The position numbers were made by a program, and so were the translations under genes. From Leptodontidium sp. MPI-SDFR-AT-0119 (Eukaryota > Ascomycota > Leotiomycetes > Helotiales > Leptodontidiaceae): a stretch of 64,000 nt of DNA. Shown in pieces: positions 32,776 through 44,138 of the stretch (position 1 is the first letter of the stretch; every line of letters starts with the position of its first letter). A model generated the notes under the pieces. That model ran no database searches, was not told where the DNA came from, and saw only the letters and a list, made by a program, of their open reading frames with translations. The DNA is taken from NCBI GenBank assembly GCA_020726505.1, contig JAHLEZ010000012.1, positions 1,984,001 to 2,048,000 on the forward strand, given 5' to 3'.

Positions 32776-33921
32776 GCTGGCGAATGTCTAAGAAAGGTTT
32801 AAGAAGTATAATCCTAATGCCCTTAATATAATAACTTAGGAATCTTACAAGGAGTTTCTAGCGAACCTCTAGTTACTCCCTGTCTCGAGACAAGTAATTA
32901 ACTCTTACACTTATAAGATAACTCGATAGAGACTTAGTTAGCTTATCCTTAAATTTATTAATTATTTCGAGGGAAAAGAAGAATAACTTAAACTATTTAC
33001 TTAACGTTAACTACAAGATATCCTCTTTAATAAGATCTAACTAAAGATTCGCTAGAGAATCGTTAAGAATAAATAAGTTAATAAGTTATAAATAAGGGAA
33101 GATATTATTTTAGTAATAGCCCTCTAAGAGGTATATACCTTGCCTAAGAGAAATAGTAGTAATAGGAGACTTAAGGAGCTAAAAGATAAAAAAGGAGAGT
33201 CCTTTTAAAAGGTCCCGCGAAAGACCGGCGATAAGTAAGAGAGTCCCCGCCCTAATTAATCTAAATTAAAAAGAGGCAACCTTAATAAGACCTTAGTGTA
33301 AGGGAAATACTAAGAGTTTAATAAGTTAAAGACTTAATCCTTTAAGTGTTAAGAGCTTAATTATTATATTAATAAATGCCCTAAAGTAAATAATAAAGGC
33401 TCGTTAGACAAGAATTAAAAGAACACCTAATTCGCGACTATGTTTACGTTTCCCTTAAGATCGTTAAGTAAGAAAATAGAAATCTAACTAAAGATACTAG
33501 TAAGTAGAAAGTAAAAGAACTTTATTACCTTTATTAATAATAGAGCAGAAGATACTTTTGTCTTAAGATTAATAATAAAAGAGTGTGATTTATAACTCAC
33601 CGGCGAAGGGCTAAAAACATTTCAGACATTACTTAAGAACAAAGGTATTATTTATAGTACTACGCTCGCCTAAGTAGAGATTACTAATACTCTTAGATAA
33701 ACTAAGTTAAATGCGCTCCGGCTAAGGGTCATCGATATACCGGGCATTAACCTGATTCTAAGGTAGCCTTAACTAGAGGATGTTAATCCTTAAATTAGTT
33801 TTAGAATAAAGTAATAGAAGTACTTATATTAATTAAATAATACTCGTAATCTTAATATTATAAAGTTATATGAATTCTCTTAACTTATTTAGAAAAAAGA
33901 GTCCCTTATATATATTATAAT

Positions 33922-34195
33922 TGTTGGTATCTAACCAAGGTTCGATACCTGATATCAGGGTGACAAAGAATATAACAAGTGAAGTTTAATTAAGTATATT
34001 CCGTGTGTCCCTTTCGTACGAAAGGGAAAGCTACCTTAAATACATCAAGTACCAAACCCCGTAGCTCGTATAAGCATTACTCGTACGAAACCAGGAGGCA
34101 AGGTATAAAACCAAGCTTCATTAGGCCAGGAGAGACGACTATCTTTAGAAGCTGTCAGAGTAAGAGAATGCCCCTCAGCTAAGGCTATCCCAACA
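33922..34195 (+). repeat. Solo LTR, 274 bp family (copy 2), TSD ATAAT
   Basis: Starts TGTTGGTATC, ends ATCCCAACA, and is flanked by ATAAT on both sides (33917-33921 and 34196-34200). It matches 255-528 end to end with fewer RIP changes, so it is close to the family consensus. Confidence 0.93.
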
Positions 34196-34221
34196 ATAAT
34201 ACTTAATTTAAATATATTACA

Positions 34222-34406
34222 TGTCGTACAGGCACGGGCTGGTGCTCGGTTAGCTGTGCGCTACGCTGGATATGGTTTCTGCCACGTTATTCCGCTTTCA
34301 GGAGAACAACGTGTTCCCCTGATTTCCTCATGTATTCTAGAAAACAATCAAGCACTTCAATTCTCCCTACGTTGATCGCAAGGCTCTACTCTACTTCTGC
34401 ACTACA
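34222..34406 (+). repeat. Solo copia LTR, 185 bp, TSD TTACA
   Basis: Starts TGTCGTACAG, ends CTGCACTACA, and is flanked by TTACA on both sides. It belongs to the same family as 833-1017 and the LTRs of the copia element at 51729-59461. It lies only 26 bp from the previous solo LTR. Confidence 0.93.
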
Positions 34407-35363
34407 TTACACTTACTAAACGCTAATATTACGCCTATTATCCCCTAAGAGTATCGTGAGTTTAAAGATATCTTCTCTAAGGAAAAGGGGAATTAATTAC
34501 CCCCTTTAAAAGGTTAGTAATATATTATTAACTTAGAGCTAAATATAAGACTAACTTACTTCCCTATTTATAACCTCTTCGAGACAGAGCTAGAGGTTCT
34601 TTAAGAATACCTTAAGTCCTCTAAAATAAAGGGATAAATACAGAAAAGTAAGAGCCTAGTTAGTGCCCTAATTCTCTTCGTACTAAAGAAAGATAATAGC
34701 CTTTAACTATATATTGACTATCGAGCTTTAAATAAGATTATAGTTAAGGACTAGTACCCCTTACCTTTAATTAACGAAACGCTAGATAGACTCCGAGATA
34801 AAAAGGTCTTTATCAGCCTAGATTTATAGAATATATATTATTATATTAAAATTAAGGCGGGAGATAAGTAAAAGACTGCCTTTCGCACTTAATACAGGCA
34901 TTACGAGTATTAAGTTATATTATTTAGGCTATTTAATACCTTAACGACGTTCTAAGTATATATTAACGACGTACTAGCGGGACTTATAAATATTATTTAT
35001 GTCGTTTACTTTAATAATATTCTTATATACTTAGTAGACTTAATTTAGTATATAGACTATATTTACTAAGTCCTCGAAAGGCTACGACAAGTAAATCTCT
35101 TTATTAAGTTGTTGAAATACTTATTTAGTATTAAGAGTATAGAGTTCTTAGGCTATATTATATCCCCCGCTAGAATATTAATAAAGTAAAGCCGGGTAGA
35201 CACTATTAAGGAATAACTAAAGCTCGAGAGTATTAAAGACGTTTAAGTCTTTATTAAGTTTGTTAACTTTTACTAGCGCTTTATCGTAAGTTCCTTGGCG
35301 ATTACTTAACTATTAATAAGTTTAATAAGAACTAAGAAGAAAGGGTAACTTGCCTTTGCTTTT

Positions 35364-35663
35364 TGTTACGACCTACGATGCGCCTCGTATTCTAACCGAC
35401 ATAGGCTCGTAGCATCGCTGGCTATGCTACGGCGCTAAGCCTAATAGGGAAGACTAGGAGGCGAGCCTGCGACATGTTGACGTGAATGGCACTCGACTAC
35501 GCTAGGCCCCATTAGGAGGGCCCTTCATGTATTTATACTCGAGCTCCCCCTTACGAAGAGCTCTCCTTTCCTCCTTGTCTTTTCTTCTCGATTCTGAGCG
35601 TAGCTAAAGGCAAATATACAGCTAAAGTCAACTCGCTGTATTAACCTTTAGTTAGCCGTAATA
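35364..35663 (+). repeat. LTR, 302 bp family, no matching TSD
   Basis: Starts TGTTACGACC and ends GCCGTAATA (CA mutated to TA). The flanks CTTTT and TAAAA do not match. It separates gypsy A (truncated) from gypsy B, so it may mark a recombination junction or be an orphan LTR of a lost element. Confidence 0.88.
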
Positions 35664-38600
35664 TAAAAAAAGACTAACACCCCTTCACTATAAAGCGTTA
35701 TATCTCACCTAGTTTTGCGCCTTATCGACTTACCCTCGTAACAAGTTAATAATAAGCCTTAACACCTTAGCTTATTCGACAAATAAGTACCTCTCTACCC
35801 TCGTAATAAACTGTCCTAGAGAAAGCTAAATATTCTCTCGCGATTAACCTGCCTTACCGCAACTTAACGCGCGCCTTGTTTCGAACGTATATCTAATTAA
35901 TATATCGATTAACAACCTCAAACACCTCTCTACCCTACCTTACTACTACTGCCGACCTCTCCCCCTCGTTAGCGAAGCTCTAGAAAGAGGAGCGCCCCGG
36001 TGCGGCTAGGCTTTACTAATACTACCCTTATCCCTTTAATAAAAACCCTCTCGGAAAAGCTGGAAAGCTTTAACAGATTCGACTTAGACTTAAAGGACAA
36101 ACCCTAGTGCTTTTTCGACACATCGCTAAAGCCTATAGAGATAAAAGGCCTCACCCCCGCTTAGTAAACTAAAGTAAATCAGCTAATTAAGGACTCTATA
36201 AGCTCTATTGTCGCCGCTACTATCACATAGGCCCTCGCTTAATATGCCGCTAATAACCCTCGTTAAAAGACTCGCACTCCTTCCCCTCCTTACGACTAAT
36301 TAACTTATACTCTTACGGCGGACCTTTAGCTTACCACCGACTACTACTTCCCTAAGCTAAACCCTGTTATCCCTACCGTTAAGCTTAATAAGGTCAAGTA
36401 CCCCCGTACCCCCTTTAGCGACTATAAGGGCGAAATTAAATACGACGCCTAAAAGATAAATATAAAGCTCTTTATTTAAAAGTACTCGAGTAACTTCCTT
36501 ACTAATAAATCGCAAGTCTATACTTACTTTAAATATACGAAGGGAGAGGTTAAGACTATTATTTTTTAATAAATAAACCCCGACTTCGTTAAAGACTTTA
36601 ATAGGGCCGCCGACGTCTTAAAGGCTCTAGACTAGTGTTTCTTTAATTATAACTAAATATAAGTTACTAAGGTTAAGTATAACTAATTATAATAAGTAAT
36701 ATAACTTATAACGAGTTCTATATAAAGTTCACGATATACGCGGTTACTAAAAAAATCTTACTTAACCGTTAGTTCGACGACGTATACGAGAAAGTCTTAA
36801 ATAAACTCAAGTATAATATTTAAACTAAAAAGTATAAATTCGCCAGAGATTATACGGCTCTTAACGAGTTCTTAGCCGTCTTAGATCGCAAGCTATTAAA
36901 TATCGTTACTAGACGAGTTAATAGACGTGTTATTACTACTATTAACGAAGCTCCTTAAGTCTCCTTTAATAATATTAATACTAATAACTCGCGCGACATC
37001 TTAAAGAAGGACAATTAACGTTCGACTTCACTTACCCTTACTACTCACGTATAAAGACCACTGACTCTAAGACAGTTATTAGAAGTCCGCTAGCGTACGC
37101 CCTTTCCTTCGCCTGTCTCACGCCGACCTAAGTCCCCTATACCTCCTCTTACACCTAAGGACGTCTCTTCTAACACTTGTCTCTACTATAGTAAGACCGG
37201 CTATTAGGCTAGCGACTGCCCTAAGCGCCGTAGAGACTAAGCCCTTAATAAGTCGATTTCCTAGCTAGTTATTAGCGAGGAACTAAAGACTAATAAGCTC
37301 TCAAAAAACTCTTAGGCCGTAATAAAGACTTATACCTTAATATAAGTTATAATTTATAAAAGAATTTAGTATTTAATTTCCGTACTCTTATTAGAGGACG
37401 ACAATTCTTAATTAATATTAAACTAAGAAAGAATAAATTCTTTATTAAAACACTTATACATATTAATAACAAAGTTAATATTTTCAGTGTAATTAAAACC
37501 TCTCTTATATATTAACTCGTCTAGTAATTTAATATCTCGTTTATATCCCTCCCTTAATTAATCGTCCTAACTAGCTATAATAATAAGAAAAGAAAGCTAA
37601 TTAATATAGCTGTTTTACTTACTTTAATAATTAACCGCCGGCGAATTAACTTCCCCTTTCTAATAACTGACTTAAGAAACACTAACTTCTTAATTAGTCG
37701 GAAGTTCTTAGAGTATTACGACTTAAAGCAGTTATATACTAAGAACCGTAATCGGCTAAAGTAGCCACTAAATATACTAGTCTAGCCGTACTTTAATTAG
37801 CGAGTCTTTGTCGACATTAACTGTTTTAACAAGCTAATTATTAAGTCTTATTAACTTAATACGAAACAAAGGGACGCCTTTATAAACGTAAATAACTACC
37901 GTCAGAGGTAAGCCAAGATTGCGGCACTAAACGACTCCTTTAAGTTAAAGGTCTTTATACGACCTACCGCTAGCGTCTCGCCGACTCGACCCTCGAGCTT
38001 TATTAAAGAAGTTAAAGAGCGCTTACGTATTATAAAGGATTAATTAAACCCTTTAATATCTTGTGATCCGAGATTATTACTTAAAGACAAAAGAGCCCGT
38101 AAAGCCTCCCCGGCGAATCACTAGCTAAAGGCGCTTACTACGGGGATCTTCCTTATATTGGCAATAATAATATTTACTACGTACCTCCGACTTAAGAGAG
38201 CTAAAAAGAATAAAGTATAAACCTTTATAATATTAGTACTTAAGATTAACTAAGAACTAACTTGTCGCCGGCGAGAGGCCCTAAACTAACTAAGCGTTAA
38301 ACTCGTATTAATAAATAAAGACCTGACCCTAAAAAAGGCCCTAAAGGCTAAGTACGCGCAAGATAATAAGCTAGTAAATAAAAAGCTCCTAATAAAGTAT
38401 TAAGAGTACGCTCCTCTCTTCTCTTAGCGAGCCTCCGACGAGTTACTAACGTATCGCCAAGGTGTAGACTACTAAATCGAGCTTACTAAAGAGAACGACT
38501 TATCTTTTAAGCCTCTCCGGCGTATAACTAAAGAACAGCTATTAAAGACTAAGTAATATATTATTAATAACTTACATAAAGGCTTTATTAAGCCCTCTAG

Positions 38601-41034
38601 TATACCTTACGCGGCTCTTATTCTCTTTACTAAGAAAGCCGATAGTAGTCTCCGGCTATACGTCGACTACCGGAAGTTAAATACCTTATTAAAAAAGGAT
38701 TCATACTCGATCCCTGTAATTAATAAAATAATAGTACGTATTTATAAGGTAAAGGTCTTTATAAAGCTTAATATTTAGTAAGCTTTTTACTACATTTATA
38801 TATCCCCTAAGAGCGAGGACTACACGACTTTCTATACTTAATATAATATATATAAGTATAAGGTCTTTCCCTTTAGCCTTATAAATAACCCGGCGACCTT
38901 CTAGCGATTTATTAATAATATCTTTATAAAGTACTTTAACGACTTTTACGCGGCTTATATAAATAATATCCTTATATATTTGTCTACTCTAGAGGAGTAT
39001 AAGGTCTATATTAAAAAAGTTATAGTAATATTATAAGCATACAGACTTTAAGCCGACATCAAAAAGTCCGAGTTTAGCGTATAAAAAACGAGGTTCTTAG
39101 GATTTATTATTAACGTTAATAACGTAGAAGTAGACTTAAAGAAGATTAGTATAATTAAGGACTAGTAATACGCTAATAATATATAGGGTATATAAAGCTA
39201 CCTTAGCTTTTATAACTTCTACCGCCGATTTATTAAAGACTATAGTCGTATTATACGTCCTCTTATAATACTTACTAGAAAGGACGTTCCCTTCGTCTTT
39301 AATAACGCCTATAAAAACGTATAAGAGACTTTTTAAGAAGCCCTTTAATTTACGCCGGTTTTTTACTACTACGACCTTACTAAGTAAACGCGGCTAAAGA
39401 CTGATTCCTTAAATAAAGTCGTTACTAAGGTTTTATTTTAACTTTAAGAGGACGACACTTTTTACTTTATAAAATACTTTTCTAAGACTATAATAGACCC
39501 CGAGCTTAATTACTTGATTTATAATAAAGAAATACTAGCGATTTTCTAGTTATTTAAGTAATATTACCTGGAGCTCTTAAGTGCCTAGAAAAATGTCCTT
39601 GTTTATATAAATTACTAAGCCCTAAAGTACTTTATAACTACTAAGGACCTTACGGCTAAGTAAGCTTAATAGGCTAAGTTCTTTATAGACTTTTATTTCA
39701 CGATTATATATTATATTAAGACGACTAATACGCTAATTAATACTTTATCTTAATACAAGGTCTTGTCCGTGACGGCCCTTCGCAAGCTCCGGGGTCACGG
39801 GACCTCGCTCCGCCACGGTCAGGGGTGAATTAGTGGCTCGCTACGGTCCGTCAGAATAGTAAACAATAACAATATCAAGTAAATAACGCCTGTAAAGTAA
39901 TAGAGAATAGTAAAAGTGATATTAATCGTCTAGCCTAATCTAATACCTAATAAGCGAAAGTATATAGTTATAGCTCTAGCCCCCTTTCGTAGTTCCTTCT
40001 ATAAGTAACGTCACAATCAAGTAAGTCTCGATCTACGGACCTGTTTTCGATCTGTACAGGTAACTAACGGACCGTAGAATGCGTTCTAAAACAGAGTTCT
40101 GCGCTCTCGCGCCGGCTGGCCCGGCTCCTGCTCCTGCTTTAGCTCCAACTCCAGCTCCAGCTACTGCCCCGGCCTGGCCCCCCCCCTCCTCTATTCTTTC
40201 CTTAGTAAGTTTTCAGTCGATTTGCGGTCCGTAAAGTAGCTAATAGACGTCCGTAAGCCCCCCCCTCCCCGCCAACCCTAGCCGCGCCATCTTCCGCCTA
40301 TACAGTAAGCCAGTCGTCCGTGCCGCCGTCTTGCGCCCCGGCCGCACCTTTTTTAGTAGTTACTTCTCTAATTAGGAGGCGTAACTTACTTAAATTAGTA
40401 AGTTCCCTAGTTTTTATTTATTTACTAGCTTATTATTATGTTTTTACACTCTGTTTTAGACTTATTAAGATACTAATAGACTATAGCTAGGCAAGTTGTG
40501 ACTCTTAGTTGTGAGTACTACTAGAAAGGTGCGGGTTCGTGGGTTTTGTGTATTTGCGCCGCCGGCTGCCTCGGTAGCTCGTGTACTAATTGCTACTACG
40601 GCAGTGAGAGTTCCCGGTGCTCTCTTCGTAAGTATTTCCTGGCCGTTTTTATTTGTTTCGGTCCGTTACTAATACTTACGGGCATATAGGCGCCCCTGCC
40701 GCCCCCGCCCTAACTACTAGTTCCCCTTCGGCGGGTCGCTCCCGTCGTCGTAACGACGATTCGGAGATCGCTTCTCTAATAAAGCGTCGCCGTAATAGTA
40801 AGTAACTAATTCTTGAACCTTCTAATTATTTTCGGATCGTAACTGACCCGTAAATAGCCCCCGCCGCCCGCTCTGCCGCCCCCCGCCGTAGCACTCCCTC
40901 TTAGAGGGCACGCCGTTTCGCTGAGCTCTATAGAGAGCTAGCGGCTCTTTATGAAGAGGAGGCGGAAGTACTAGAGGAGGAGGAGGGGATAGATTATTCG
41001 GTTCCGAAAACCCCACGAGGGGGAAGTCTTGAGT

Positions 41035-41210
41035 TGTAAATCCTATTACAGGTCCCCTTCGGGGGTGTAAGTTAAGTCTGCGGGTCCGAAAATCCTATTA
41101 CGGGTCCCTTACAGGGGTATTACTGCTTTTAAAAATCCCACGGGGTCCCTTACAGGGGTGTTTACAGTTTTCAAAAATCCTATAAGGTCCCCTACGGGGG
41201 TGTTATTTTA
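41035..41210. repeat. Short degenerate tandem repeats in the Helitron
   Basis: At least four copies of AATCCTATTACGGGTCCC followed by a TACAGGGGTGT-like half, at about 41039, 41091, 41136 and 41176. Each unit contains an inverted GGTCCCC/GGGG arm, so each could fold. They lie downstream of the Rep-helicase frame, toward the 3' terminus of the element. Confidence 0.75.
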
Positions 41211-42589
41211 ATTGAAAATAAGTTTACGGTTCGCCTAAATAACTTTTTGATCTAATATGTGACTTTTAGTAATTTACTAACCTGTAAGATATACCCGTAA
41301 ACTTATAAAGTATATAATAAACTATATAATACACTTTAGAATATAAAACAATTAACGAATATTTATTAATACTTCTAGAAATACAACGTTTAGCGTCTCC
41401 CCCTTATTCTCTATAAGTAGTAATACACTTAACCCCGCAACATCTGACGTCTACGAAAGACCTATATATAATTGCCTGTGAGTAAAAACGGGCGTCTATA
41501 AATCTAATCTAATCGTATAAAACGATTACCCTTAAGACTTATTAATCGTCATCACAAAGCATAAACGAACTAGAAACTGCTTTTACTAAATTGTAATCCC
41601 TAGCCCTTTGTCTATAACGGATAGTTTAATCCGCGGTAGTACCCGTAACTGTCCGTTAAAGTCTCCTTCGAGCACCCGTGCCTCGATATAGTGCTTCAGT
41701 AAACACGTTACTACTATACGGGTTCTGTTACATAGGCCTTCCGGAGGCGTAAGATTCCGTAAAAGTAAAATAAGAGAGCCAATCTTAAGGTATAAATGCG
41801 AAGGAGGAAGTGACGGAAGGTCGATCTTTTAAAGGGTTTCAGCCGAAAACTAGTAAATATCTTCTTCTAATATATCTACGTCTATAACGTGCGTATTTAC
41901 GGCTAAATACGACCGATTTTAACCGGGAAGTCGATCGAGGATTATTCTATTAAGTTCCGTAATAGTCGTATTTAAGATTAATAATAAACACTGACCGGCA
42001 AAAGCCGTAGAATCCGTTACAGCCCGCCGTAAGAGGTCTCGCGGATATATAAAGTCAATTAAACCTAAAACCCCTATAGGTTAATGTATATACTCCGGAA
42101 TCGTAACCGTATATTCTTGTTAAGGGTCGTAAGAGAGGTTACTGACCTAGTCGACAAATTACGGGCCGTAAACCCCTTCGCGGACCCACATATTAATCCG
42201 TAAAGCAATCCGCCGTAACTGTGGCTAAATAAACGACTTCTAAAGGCAAGCGCTAACGATATCGGCTCGAGAACCACGGGGAATAATAAGAAGAATCTGT
42301 GTAAAATCGCCTCCGAGGATTACGAGTACGCCTCCGAATAAAACTCTATCTATAACGCCCTATAAATTAATTAATAGACGGTAAACAACCTCAAAACAGT
42401 ACTTATATTATATAGGCACCTCGTCCTAAATAATCAAGTCGACTTGACTAAGTAATACGCCTAAAACACTTTACTTTGAAATATTACTTATAGACTACTC
42501 CGTAAGATTAATCGGAATTTTAAATTGCGAGTGTAACGTACGTCCGCTAAGTAATAATAGGGCCGCAATACCTGTAGAAGCAACGCAAA

Positions 42590-42680
42590 GGACTGTTTTT
42601 CCTTGACCACGGTAGTAATAACAGATCGTCTTATATAAGAAGGTCTTTCCGGAGCCTCCTTAGCCTTAAACGTAGAAATG
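42590..42680 (-). pseudogene. Helitron helicase Walker A remnant (Pif1-like)
   Basis: The minus strand reads [16 protein letters not shown], a P-loop as in Pif1-family helicases of Helitrons, downstream of the Rep domain in the expected order. In-frame stops flank it. Confidence 0.8.
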
Positions 42681-43910
42681 CGCAGTTTGCGGGTCTGTAG
42701 TAATAGTAATAGTAATCTCTATAAAGGCCAAAAGCTAATCTATATTCAACTGCCCTCGCATAGTCTCTACTAACGTAGTCAAATCCTCAACTTAGTCTCT
42801 TTACGTTCTCGCGGTGTAGTAACAGGTCTAGTTCCACGTATATAAAGGAAGACCTAGGCCTATAAGAGTCCGTTATTAATCCGTAAGTCCGCTCACGAGA
42901 AGAAATAAACCGTAATCGTAATAAGGGTTTAAAAGCGGAAAAGGAAATCCCGATGTATTACGTAACTTATATATTAGATCGTCACAAAAGTGGCTTTTAT
43001 ACTTCTCCTAGATAGCTCCCGGGTCCGCAATTTCCTGTTAACAAAGGCCAGTTAAAAGAAGCGTCCGTAAACTACCCGCAGAAGTAAAAAGGACCGCCTC
43101 GTTAAAACACTAATACCACTCCTAGTCGTTTTCTACTAAACCGCGCGTAATACAGGCGGCCTAGTAAGTCTTATAAGTAACACCTTCAAAATCGTACAAC
43201 TCCTTAAATGATTTTAGTCCGCGAACGACCGTAAGAAGCAATTGTAAGTAAAAACGCTCGCCGGAAACAGGACTACAATAATATATATAGCCAATAAAGC
43301 TCGTTCTTCTCTTCCGAAACGTTTATTTACAGGCCTACTTATTCTAAACACAGTGAGCTAGTATCTTAGAATAAAGCTACAGTCTTGTAGTAAGGTTCTC
43401 TGTATTAAACGTAAAAAAGCCTATAAGTGTAAAGTAGGCTATATCTCGTTTTACAGCTAACTCTTCTATAAAGATTCCGGCCAGAAAATAAACAGTTTAC
43501 TCCCCTTTTAAGTGAACCGCAAGATATTATATAAGTAGAAACTCCTAGTAAGTCGGGTACTCGAGAAGTCGTTACATCGCCTTCGGAGGACTTACGTATC
43601 GCGCTTATACGTAACTAGTGATTTCGTTATTTATACGGGAGACCGTAAGAGTTGTTTAGTCCGTACTTTTATAAATGTACTTGTGAATATACTTTATAGC
43701 TAGTACTAACCCGCAAACCTCGACGTTAATATAAGACCGGTAGCGATTAAGGAGATACGGGTTATACGGAACTACTTAACAGTTATTAAGAGTAACTTCG
43801 CGGTCGCCTTTATAGACTATAAAAGTCCGTCCATCTTGCCTACGGCTATACTTTAGGTACCCGTCTTTAATAACGATTATAATAGCTTAAAATTCCTTTG
43901 GAAATCGCTT

Positions 43911-44138
43911 CTAATAGGTTAACGGCTCGTTTACGTGCTTACGGGCTATATACGGAGCGTTAAGGAAGTTAGGACCGCAAGGCCCGTGAGTTATATTATT
44001 CAAAACCAAGTCCCGTAATTCACTTGTAAAATCTGTAACCTCGTCCAGTATTTCTACTAATATTATCTTATTAACCTTTTCGGGCCGTAAATAGTTACTA
44101 GGACCTTCAAGCCAAAGAAGAAGATATAAATGCGGCAA
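43911..44138 (-). pseudogene. Helitron Rep (HUH endonuclease) domain remnant
   Basis: A 75-codon open stretch: PHLYLLLWLEGPSNYLRPEK, then VNKIILVEILDE and NNITHGPCGPN. Helitron replication initiators carry PHxHxLL here; the second His is Tyr, a single C-to-T change on the coding strand. GPCGP with following Asn/Pro residues is a family hallmark. The domain would nick and join DNA at the transposon ends in an intact element. It is dead here. Confidence 0.82.

Larger units (their letters stand above)
32780..35363 (+). mobile_element. Degraded Ty3/gypsy retrotransposon A, truncated at its 3' end
   Basis: Gag-like sequence is followed by a zinc knuckle relic at about 33347-33380 (C..., ELNYYINKCPK, with Cys/His lost to transitions), protease-region sequence to 33.9 kb, then RT at about 34440-35355 with LYIDYRALNKI and YPLPLINETLDRL. 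Two solo LTRs (33922-34195 and 34222-34406) split it. It stops at the LTR at 35364, in the RNase H region, so integrase is missing. Confidence 0.82.

Noticed and set aside
41035..41210. CRISPR-like array
   Set aside because: Repeats are few and diverged with irregular spacing, in a eukaryotic Helitron; they are not a CRISPR array.
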